Assembly: GCA_018818785.1 (NCBI GenBank)
Contig: JAHIRF010000011.1
Span: 1 to 64,000 of the forward strand
DNA: 64,000 bases
Direction of reading: 5' to 3'
Source: Thermoplasmatota archaeon
GTDB taxonomy: Archaea > Thermoplasmatota > Thermoplasmata > UBA10834
Each line of letters begins with the position of its first letter. Positions within the stretch are counted from its first letter, which is position 1. A model generated the notes under the pieces. It was given only the letters and a program-made list of their open reading frames with translations. It made no database searches and had not been told where the DNA came from. Position numbers and translations under genes: made by a program. Of this stretch, positions 1-7,684 are shown in pieces.

Positions 1-1114
1 GTCTGGATCTCAGCGCCGCCTTTAGGAGAGCGAATGTGTCGACCCTGCTTTCCTCGGGGCCGAAGTCTCTTGTAGCAAGACGCTGCCAGACCTTGTGAGG
101 TACTTGCATCTCGATGGTGTCTTCGGCCGTGTAGACTTTGCTGTCATACTTGATGAATGGCAGGACGGCGCTCATCGTCGAAGTCTTACCCGACGCAGTC
201 TCCCCGCAGAAGAATATACTCATCCCTTCTTCCAGGCAAAGCCAGAGATATGCGGCTTCTTGAGCGCTGATGGTATTCCACGTTATGAGTTGGGTGATGC
301 TTATGGGATCTTCTGCGAACTTTCTGATGGAGAAGCTAGGTCCCTTGACACTGACATCATCGGCATAGATTAGATTGATTCTCGATCCATCTTCAAGAGT
401 GCCATCGATGATCGGTCGTGCCATCGATGCGGGCCTCCCAATCCTCTCGCTTAGCGCCCTCACGTAATTGTCAAGCTCTTCCATCGATTCGAATTTGACA
501 TTGGTTGGCATGGCCTGGAAGATCTTGTGAACAAGGGATACATTGTCGTGACCTATGCAATGGATATCCTCGATGTACGGGTCACGCAGGAGTGGCTCCA
601 GAGGTCCTGCTAAGATGATGTTCTGTTTCGCATGATACCTTATGAGCTCCCATTCTCTTTCGGTGACGTACACCTTTGGTTCGGTGAAGAGGTCTCCGAA
701 CAGTCTCTTCTTCGGGGTGCCCTCCTCAGCATCCTCGGTCACCTCGGTCGATTCGTCTATCAGCTTCATCAGGTTGGATTCGAACTGCTGGGTCGATTCA
801 TGAGGGTCCATGTATACGGCCTTGTTGTAGACCTGCTGGATGATAGATTTGAACCTCTTTTCCAGCTCTTGGTTGAGCTGGGGCTGCACCGAGGTGTAAC
901 TGAGGGGGATGCTCTTGGTCGAGAATATATGCACGAACAATGGGTCTCCGATTGGATGGATGACATTGACGTCCTGCTCGTCCCCCATTTCTCTAGTCAG
1001 CGTGGCATGGAATTCTGGAGGAGACCTATGTTTCCTAACGAACTCTTGAACATAGGTCATCAGGTGCGGGTTCTTCCTCATGGCCCTCTTAAAACCCGCA
1101 TCTTCTGCTGGCAT
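1..1114 (-). CDS. Second archaellum/type IV secretion-type ATPase FlaI paralog (partial, runs off the left window edge)
   Basis: Manual translation of the minus strand (not in the ORF track because it is open at the edge): MPAEDAGFKRAMRKNPHLMTYVQEFVRKHRSPPEFHATLTREMGDEQDVNVIHPIGDPLFVHI..., Walker A GETASGKTS; collinear with FlaI at 1308-2939. Confidence 0.9.
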   Translation of the reverse strand, partial: MPAEDAGFKRAMRKNPHLMTYVQEFVRKHRSPPEFHATLTREMGDEQDVNVIHPIGDPLFVHIFSTKSIPLSYTSVQPQLNQELEKRFKSIIQQVYNKAVYMDPHESTQQFESNLMKLIDESTEVTEDAEEGTPKKRLFGDLFTEPKVYVTEREWELIRYHAKQNIILAGPLEPLLRDPYIEDIHCIGHDNVSLVHKIFQAMPTNVKFESMEELDNYVRALSERIGRPASMARPIIDGTLEDGSRINLIYADDVSVKGPSFSIRKFAEDPISITQLITWNTISAQEAAYLWLCLEEGMSIFFCGETASGKTSTMSAVLPFIKYDSKVYTAEDTIEMQVPHKVWQRLATRDFGPEESRVDTFALLKAALRSR

Positions 1115-1307
1115 CCTCTCCCATCCATTGAGGCATGATAGTGTCGCGCCCACTGGTGACCGTTCTGGTGCATGACATGATCAGAGGTGCACCTGTGGAG
1201 CGTATGCTCGGTGGCCTCGGATACTCATCCCTGGCGGGCCGTTATAAGTATTAGTGCCCAATTCTCACGCCTGACTATCACAACAAGGAAACAAGGTCGT
1301 CCCCCCT

Positions 1308-2939
1308 TCACACGGTGAATGGCAACCCAGAGATGCCTTCCTTCTGAAACGCTCTTATTATTTCGTTGGCGGTCTTATACGCTGTCATATTCGTCTCGAT
1401 CATCTTCTCGATTATGCGCGCCCTCAAGGCGAGCTCCTTGTAGATGTCCCTCTTATCCTTGTATCCCCTCTTGACCGCAATCTTCTCCTCAAGAATGAAC
1501 GAATTGTTCATGCCTCTGAATACATGTTGGTCGCTGACAGGATTCCACACGAACACGGCTCTTGTCATCACACCGCCCATCGATTCGCTGTAACCGAGGA
1601 TCTCCTCGACAGCCAAGGTTCTCCTGATGAGTTTGCCTCCTCTGTAGACCCCTGCCTGGAACACTGCGACATTAAGGTTGTCCATGCTCGTAATGGGCAC
1701 ACTGATCGGTGCGCCAGTGAACCTCTGAATCATCCTCTTCACGGATGCGGCGTGGAATGTAGCCATGACTGGAATGCCCGTCTGCATTGCCTGGAACGCG
1801 ACGTTTCCCTCCTTCCCTCTGATCTCACCGACTATGATGTAATTCGGTCTCGACCTCAGGCCTGATTTGAGCAGCGCAAAAGTATCCACTCTGCTATCTT
1901 CGGGGCCGAACTCTCTCGTGGACAATTGCTGCCAGACTTCATGAGGTGGCTGCACCTCGAGGGTGTCCTCTGCGGAGAATATCTTCTGATCATACCTTAT
2001 GAACGGGAATATCGCATTGAGTAACGTGGTCTTACCTGAGGCAGTCTCGCCGCAGACGAACACACTCATTCCGTTCTCGAGACATAGCCAGAGATAGGCC
2101 GCTTGCTGTGGTGAGATGGTATTCCACCCTGCGAGTTGTGCGACGCTGAGCGGCTCAGTCGAGAATTTTCTAATCGTGAATGTGGGGCCATTTACACTGA
2201 CGTCGTCTGCGTAGATGATGTTGATACGCGATCCATCCGGAAGGGCACCGTCGATTATCGGTCTCGAGATCGACGCAGGTCTCCCCATCCTCTCGCTCAT
2301 TCCTTTTGCGTATTTGTCTAAATCCACCAACGCATCGAATCTGACGTTTGTCTCCACCATTCCCATTACCTTATGGTATAGGTTGACCTTCCCAAGGCCG
2401 ACACAGTGGATATCTTCGATGTACGGGTCTCTGAGCACCGGTTCGAGCGCCCCGTTCTGTAGAATGTTCCTCTTGACATAATACTCGATTATCTCGAAAT
2501 CGTTCTCTGGCATGTAGACCTTGCTATTCGGTTTGAATAGCTGCGCGACCTTGGATGGCGGTCGCCTTTCCGTGACTTCCACGATCTCTCCGAGGAGCTT
2601 ATCGAGCACTTCATTGAATTCGGCATCTGTGGTATGTGTCTTCTCCTTTCCGGACTTGACGAATATATGATTGACAACATTGTCGTAGTGCTTCGTCAGT
2701 TCAGGGGTCAGCACGGGTTGTATGGTGTCGTACTTATGCCCCTCATCCTTTGATCCATGCAGGTGTATGAATATGGGGTCGCCCACGGGGTACACGACAT
2801 CCACTGTGGTCTCCTTGCCGAGATCTCTGCTGAGCGTGTCCATGAACTTCGGGGTCTGCGTCGTGTTCTGAGCGTACTCCTGGAGATACACGTTGAGGTG
2901 CGGGTTGCGTTCAAGTACTCTGCTGAATTTGGCTGGCAT
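1308..2939 (-). CDS. flaI: Archaellum motor ATPase FlaI/ArlI
   Basis: VFVCGETASGKTTLLNAIFPFIRYDQKIFSAEDTLE, RPNYIIVGEIRGKEG; follows flaH; start at MPAKFSRV preferred over 2972. Confidence 0.95.
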   Translation of the reverse strand: MPAKFSRVLERNPHLNVYLQEYAQNTTQTPKFMDTLSRDLGKETTVDVVYPVGDPIFIHLHGSKDEGHKYDTIQPVLTPELTKHYDNVVNHIFVKSGKEKTHTTDAEFNEVLDKLLGEIVEVTERRPPSKVAQLFKPNSKVYMPENDFEIIEYYVKRNILQNGALEPVLRDPYIEDIHCVGLGKVNLYHKVMGMVETNVRFDALVDLDKYAKGMSERMGRPASISRPIIDGALPDGSRINIIYADDVSVNGPTFTIRKFSTEPLSVAQLAGWNTISPQQAAYLWLCLENGMSVFVCGETASGKTTLLNAIFPFIRYDQKIFSAEDTLEVQPPHEVWQQLSTREFGPEDSRVDTFALLKSGLRSRPNYIIVGEIRGKEGNVAFQAMQTGIPVMATFHAASVKRMIQRFTGAPISVPITSMDNLNVAVFQAGVYRGGKLIRRTLAVEEILGYSESMGGVMTRAVFVWNPVSDQHVFRGMNNSFILEEKIAVKRGYKDKRDIYKELALRARIIEKMIETNMTAYKTANEIIRAFQKEGISGLPFTV

Positions 2940-2949
2940 CGTCGCTACC

Positions 2950-3648
2950 TCACACGACGGAAGTGATCTCAATGACCATTCCGACGTTCGGCTCTATCCT
3001 GAATCCAACCACTGGCGATACCCTGAATTGTGTGCCCCCGAACCTCTTCACCATGATGCTCCTCGATATCATCCCGCCAACCTGTGAGACGACAATGCTC
3101 AGGTAGACATGGCTATCGGATTCGAAAGGAGCCAATGATTTCGTCTCGATTTCCTGCGGGTCGACCGTGATGACGATGCTCTTCCCCATCCCCGTCAGCT
3201 TCTTGAAGAACGAAAGGACCTTTATGCTATTGTCTTCTCCGCGAAGGCTGTTGCTCACAAGGCTGGAGAAGGTATCGATTATCGTTATGTCGCTCTTGTA
3301 CAATTCCTCTGAACTGATCAGCATGCCCAGGAAGTCCTTTCGGCTATTGCCTGTTCCTACAAGAGGGTAGACGGGCACGAATTTGAGCTTGCCATTCAAC
3401 AACCACGATGCGATCGGATAATCCAGGGAATACATCTGGTTGATGAAATCCTTGACCGTCAGTTCCGTGGAAATGCAGGTGACCGAATACTGGTTTGACA
3501 GGAATCCGTAGATCATGCGCTGTACGATGGCGCTTTTCCCATTGCCATGAGCGCCTTCGATCAGAGTGATAGTTCCCGCAGGGAGACCTTGACCTAACTG
3601 ATCATGCAGGTCGTCTCTAGGTATCTGGAGCTTATAGGTCTCTCCCAT
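2950..3648 (-). CDS. flaH: Archaellum KaiC-like ATPase FlaH/ArlH
   Basis: Walker A GAHGNGKSAIVQRM, RecA-like fold, upstream of flaI. Confidence 0.93.
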   Translation of the reverse strand: MGETYKLQIPRDDLHDQLGQGLPAGTITLIEGAHGNGKSAIVQRMIYGFLSNQYSVTCISTELTVKDFINQMYSLDYPIASWLLNGKLKFVPVYPLVGTGNSRKDFLGMLISSEELYKSDITIIDTFSSLVSNSLRGEDNSIKVLSFFKKLTGMGKSIVITVDPQEIETKSLAPFESDSHVYLSIVVSQVGGMISRSIMVKRFGGTQFRVSPVVGFRIEPNVGMVIEITSVV

Positions 3649-3663
3649 TGGGGAGCCACCTCA

Positions 3664-4110
3664 CTAGATCCGGAAGCTGAGTCTGTCCATTATGCCGTTT
3701 TCCGTCGTCACAGTGACCGTATGATCCCCCGATGCCAAAGTCTGGTCGATGGTGATCAATATCACGCTAGACGGATCCCAATACGACGATGTGTTCCCGC
3801 TCAGCGAAAGGGTGTAATCCGTGACCACCATGCCATCCAGCATTACAGTGATATAGTTTTGGTTCAGAACCGTATTGCCTAGGTTCTTGACATATATCCT
3901 CACCGGATCGTTGGGCACGTTCGTAGGGTCATTGATGATCGATATCTCTGTCAGCATCTCTTTCTGGATATTGTCACTCTTCTGATCGATTCCACTCGTG
4001 ATGCCGTATACGCTGTTGGCAGCTGCGGCCACGACAGCAGACGCTACTATGACGGCTGACACGAAGAATATCAACTGTGTCGACGCACCACTTGCGCCCA
4101 TTATTCCCAC
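3664..4110 (-). CDS. flaG: Archaellum stator-like protein FlaG/ArlG
   Basis: N-terminal TM helix (ASTQLIFFVSAVIVASAVV) and Ig-like C-terminal segment ending HTVTVTTENG; position between flaF and flaH. Confidence 0.8.
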   Translation of the reverse strand: MGIMGASGASTQLIFFVSAVIVASAVVAAAANSVYGITSGIDQKSDNIQKEMLTEISIINDPTNVPNDPVRIYVKNLGNTVLNQNYITVMLDGMVVTDYTLSLSGNTSSYWDPSSVILITIDQTLASGDHTVTVTTENGIMDRLSFRI

Positions 4111-4113
4111 CTC

Positions 4114-5307
4114 TCAGAGCATGATGATATCTGATATCCCATTCTCAACCACCACCTTCACGCTCGTACCGAGCCTCTCGATCACGAGCCCATTCACACT
4201 ATCTGACACGAATATCTTGCCCGTTGCGTCCACCCCCCAAACCGAATCGCTGAGGCCCTCATCTATTGTGCCTCTCATCGTACCGTTCTCATAGGCGACG
4301 AGTATCTCGTCGCTGTTGTTCGTTATGAACAAGCTCCTTTCATCGAGACCCCCGGCACTGACGGATATGTCCGTTGTCGATGAGAGCATGCCGGACCCGA
4401 TTATCTGCGCTCCTTCACTTCCGTCGAGTCCATACCTGTCGATATGGTTGCTTCCAGAGCTGTTGTCAAGAACGAATATGTATGCGCCTACGGTGATGTC
4501 TATCGGACTGGTCATCGTGCCGCCGTTGGCGATTAGTTGATCGACGAAGACGCCGGTCGATATATTGAATCTGTCTATGTGGTCGAAGTTGTCGATCATG
4601 TAGATGTAGTCAGAATCGATTGCGAATGATACTGGTGTTGATGCGTTTGTCGCATCCGAGACGAACACATCGACCCAGTTTCCGTCTGTGTCGAATCTAT
4701 CTATGTGTGACGCCTCGTCTAGAACGTATAGATACTCACCGAATACTTTGATGTCACTGGGTGCCACCATGTGTGCGCTGTCAGTGATTGTGAAACTGAA
4801 TGTGCCAGTAAGGGTGAAAACGTCAATGCTGTTTCCGTCAAGGACATATGCGCATTCGCCAACCGATAAGCTAGTTGGCGAGGAAAGCTGTGCATCGTTC
4901 GCAACGAGGTTTCTTAGACCTACGTCAGAATCGAAGTCTATCAATGGGTCGTTGACGGTGATCGTGAGCACCTCGAGTGGCAGCCAGATGTCGGTTGTCT
5001 TGCCTTCGATGTCTGTGATGAATGAAGACATGAACAGGCCGCTGACGAGGAGGTTCGATTCGCTTATCTCAAGGGCGATGCTTCCTGTATTCTGCACCAG
5101 GACCTCGAGATCATTCGTGTCGCGATAGTAATTCACGTCGATTATACTGATTTGAGTCTGCGATCTCTCGCTCATATCATCGTATCTTTCATCCAAAGAC
5201 ACGGTTACTTTATCAAACGCATCGGTTACCGAGGCGTAAAGAATAGAAAAAAGAATGAGAAAGGCGGCGAGGAAAATCGCCATTGTAGCCGAGACACTAA
5301 ACCCCAT
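4114..5307 (-). CDS. flaF: FlaF/ArlF with an inserted NHL-like beta-propeller
   Basis: N-terminus MGFSVSATMAIFLAAFLILFSILYASVTDAFDKV and C-terminal SVKVVVENGISD are FlaF-like; about 260 aa of repeated [PxxISV..YxYVLDxxxHIDRFxxxG] blades between them. Confidence 0.82.
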   Translation of the reverse strand: MGFSVSATMAIFLAAFLILFSILYASVTDAFDKVTVSLDERYDDMSERSQTQISIIDVNYYRDTNDLEVLVQNTGSIALEISESNLLVSGLFMSSFITDIEGKTTDIWLPLEVLTITVNDPLIDFDSDVGLRNLVANDAQLSSPTSLSVGECAYVLDGNSIDVFTLTGTFSFTITDSAHMVAPSDIKVFGEYLYVLDEASHIDRFDTDGNWVDVFVSDATNASTPVSFAIDSDYIYMIDNFDHIDRFNISTGVFVDQLIANGGTMTSPIDITVGAYIFVLDNSSGSNHIDRYGLDGSEGAQIIGSGMLSSTTDISVSAGGLDERSLFITNNSDEILVAYENGTMRGTIDEGLSDSVWGVDATGKIFVSDSVNGLVIERLGTSVKVVVENGISDIIML

Positions 5308-6481
5308 GAAAGCCCTCCAGACTCTCCTTGAACTTCGATATGTTCTGTTCGAGGGAGTTTAGCCTATCTTTGTCGACTTCGAGCCCTGCTATCTTCTGGA
5401 CGAACAGGAGTGACTTCAGATGGTCGTCGGCTGACAGGCGCCAGTCTTCGACCTTCTTGTAGGGTGCTGCTTGTGGTGGGGGTAGATCCCTGAAGACATC
5501 CTCACGGACCTCTTCTTGGCCCATGTATTTCGTGACGTCCTGCAACTCACCACGGGCATAGGACATGATTTCTGATTTCACATCCTCGCTTATCCACCCT
5601 ACGTCTACGTAGTAGTCAAGGGCGAGTGATATCCTGTCTCTTGTCAAGCGTTCGAACAGGAATTCTATCCAGCGCATGACAAGGACTAAGGTGAGGTAAT
5701 CGTGTGGTATGTATGCCAGCAAAGGCTTCTTGTTATGCTTGCTCCTTGCTGCCGCACGCACCTGTCTCTCATATCTCTCGTCGGTCGATGTCTTGTCCAT
5801 CGTCGGTGGAGTATCTCTCCTTTGTCCAATCGATACTGTCTCCAAGGGCATTGTCGACGTCCCTGGCTCCCACGGGGTGGCGTCCCTACTCTTCTTTGAT
5901 GCCGCGCTCCTAGCTGAAGATGGCGTGTCGATCTCCCCTTCGCCGAACGGTCTGAACTCAGGGATATCCCCGTCGAGCTCGATCGTTCCGAACGAGATCT
6001 CGTCAGCTGGCTTCTCCGTCTGCTTCTCCACTGGTTTGGGAGGAGACTGTTCCTTCGGAGGAGCTTCTTTCTCTGACATATCAATGAACGGATTGAACTT
6101 CGCGGAGACGACTTCGTATACTGACAGGAGCTTTCTGATGTCCTGATCCATCTGGGTGAGTTTATCTCTGACCTTCGAGTTCTCGTTCCGCTCATTCGTC
6201 AGAGCGGAGTCGATTCTCCCGATCTTGTCTTCGATCTCTTCCAGACGACCCATGAGCTCGCTGAGCTCTTTTACACCAGTAAGTCCTCCCTCACCCGAGC
6301 TATCGTCTTCGAGGTAGTCCTCATCGTCGGTGGGCGACACTATATCTGATCCGTCGCTCCCTTCTGCTGCGTCATCGAAAGTCTCCCCTTCCGTATCATC
6401 GAACTCGTCCTCGAAGTCTTTCAACTTCCTACGAGCTGAGGAACCATCTTTTCCAGGTTTCTTGCGGAACAGGCCGGCCAT
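5297..6481 (-). CDS. Archaellum accessory protein, FlaC-like coiled coil fused to a FlaD/E C-terminal domain
   Basis: KLLSVYEVVSAKFNPFID (FlaC-like) and C-terminal RWIEFLFERLTRDRISLALDYYVDVGWIS...; acidic linker; start at MAGLFRKK. Confidence 0.85.
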   Translation of the reverse strand: MAGLFRKKPGKDGSSARRKLKDFEDEFDDTEGETFDDAAEGSDGSDIVSPTDDEDYLEDDSSGEGGLTGVKELSELMGRLEEIEDKIGRIDSALTNERNENSKVRDKLTQMDQDIRKLLSVYEVVSAKFNPFIDMSEKEAPPKEQSPPKPVEKQTEKPADEISFGTIELDGDIPEFRPFGEGEIDTPSSARSAASKKSRDATPWEPGTSTMPLETVSIGQRRDTPPTMDKTSTDERYERQVRAAARSKHNKKPLLAYIPHDYLTLVLVMRWIEFLFERLTRDRISLALDYYVDVGWISEDVKSEIMSYARGELQDVTKYMGQEEVREDVFRDLPPPQAAPYKKVEDWRLSADDHLKSLLFVQKIAGLEVDKDRLNSLEQNISKFKESLEGFHGV

Positions 6482-6523
6482 TTTCGATACACCTAACCCC
6501 GTGCAGTCCTGGGAAAACATCTT

Positions 6524-6564
6524 CCCTCACCTCTTGGAAAGAGGTGAGGGGGAGAAATCTCCCC
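6524..6564. terminator. Two tandem perfect hairpins between archaellin 1 and FlaCDE (attenuator, terminator or processing site)
   Basis: CCCTCACCTCTT-GGA-AAGAGGTGAGGG (6524-6550) and GGGGAGA-AA-TCTCCCC (6549-6564), sharing 2 nt. Confidence 0.55.
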
Positions 6565-6594
6565 AAATTGGGATTTGATTGAGCTAGCGTCTCT

Positions 6595-7239
6595 CTACTT
6601 GAGCACCACTACGCTGCTTGCCTCGAGGGTCGAAGGAGCAGTTATCTCCAGATATGTCGGCACGCCGTGCTTGGGGATCAACAGGAGTGTCAGCTGTTCC
6701 TGTGGGTCAAGCACCATATCGATGCCACTTGTTGCGTTCACGTCGATTTCAATCTGGAAGACATCTCCAGCGGTCATCATGACTGCAGTGGTTGACGGAT
6801 CCATGTCTCTGAGCTCAGATGCTGTGAACTCTGTCGCAGATGCAGCAGATGCGTATGAGAGCGTTATTTCTGATGCCACGCCTCCACCAATCGTCTGCGT
6901 AACCTCAATTATCGTGTTCTCGAGGTTGATGCCCGGGCTGCCAGCGATCAAAGCTATCTTTATGTAGAGGTGGTCAACCGCAGGTGCGCCATCTGTCGAT
7001 CCCCATACAGCAAGGACCTTGAACCCTGCAGCAACGTCCTGTATGGCCTCGTCACCAGTCGACTCGGCCTGCTGTTGCAGCTTGTATGCGGTCTGAACCA
7101 AGACACCCGCTGCCACAGCGGCAACGATTATCATGGCAATGAAGATAAGAAGGGTTCCAACACCCATCTCGCCTTCCTCTTCCATTTTTCTCTTTTTCCA
7201 CGCTAATTTGTTCATATTTCTATTCCTCCAACTTTGCAT
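6595..7239 (-). CDS. Archaellin (flagellin) 1
   Basis: Class III signal [40 protein letters not shown] and C-terminal [18 protein letters not shown]; true start may be downstream (MNKLA...). Confidence 0.9.
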   Translation of the reverse strand: MQSWRNRNMNKLAWKKRKMEEEGEMGVGTLLIFIAMIIVAAVAAGVLVQTAYKLQQQAESTGDEAIQDVAAGFKVLAVWGSTDGAPAVDHLYIKIALIAGSPGINLENTIIEVTQTIGGGVASEITLSYASAASATEFTASELRDMDPSTTAVMMTAGDVFQIEIDVNATSGIDMVLDPQEQLTLLLIPKHGVPTYLEITAPSTLEASSVVVLK

Positions 7240-7549
7240 CTCTTTCCCGGGTCACGTACCCGAGGGACGTTCGGCACCCAGCCGACGAGGAGATCGTCCG
7301 AGCCGATCCTAGCTCTCCTGCCTATTGACAGGACATCGAGAGCGTCCGCTACCCGATGGTGTGTCCAAAAAGCACGGTTTCAACGCCCGCAGCGAGTCTT
7401 GCCTAGTACTGGAGCGATCACATAACTCCTGGCGACAGCCAGACCGTTCCATCCTAACTGGTCCTCTCGCCTCACCTCCGATGGTAACCGCCGCCGTGCC
7501 CTTGCAGCGGGGAGTGAGAGAGATGCACCCCTCAAGGTTGTGCTTGAGA

Positions 7550-7575
7550 GGCACTATCCACAGGGCATGTAGACC
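7550..7575 (+). repeat. 26-bp element GGCACTATCCACAGGGCATGTAGACC (copy A)
   Basis: Exact inverted match to 9546-9571. Confidence 0.9.
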
Positions 7576-7648
7576 TCTCTCGAGTCTTACTATCAGAAAT
7601 ATATATCTTAAACATTAGTATACAAATATCTAGAAAAATTATGAGGAG

Positions 7649-7658
7649 TGATTCTCAT
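7649..7658 (-). promoter_or_regulatory. Archaellin motif ATGAGAATCA (copy A)
   Basis: Upstream of archaellin 1; same 10-mer at 11172-11181 (-) and 11779-11788 (+). Confidence 0.55.
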
Positions 7659-7684
7659 AGGTGATTTGCGTCTTCGCCAAATCA

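Larger units (their letters stand above)
7240..7684. other. Long GC-rich leader/intergenic region between archaellins; candidate structured RNA
   Basis: About 330 nt GC-rich segment between an AT-rich promoter-like stretch (~7590-7640) and the archaellin 1 start; only weak antisense-type ORFs. Confidence 0.4.

Noticed and set aside
1170-1220. Possible further copy of the 26-bp element upstream of the second FlaI (GGTGCACCTGTGGAGCGTATG)
   Set aside because: Only partial similarity around CCTGTGGA; not convincing without a scored alignment.
7430-7510. Possible 23S rRNA fragment (CGAGAGGACC resembling the sarcin-ricin loop)
   Set aside because: The universally conserved AGUACGAGAGGA context is absent and flanks do not match; left as an unclassified candidate RNA.
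7309-7618. ORFs 7309-7554(-) and 7325-7618(+) in the archaellin 1 leader
   Set aside because: Overlapping ORFs on both strands in a GC-rich region without protein-like features; more likely non-coding structured sequence.
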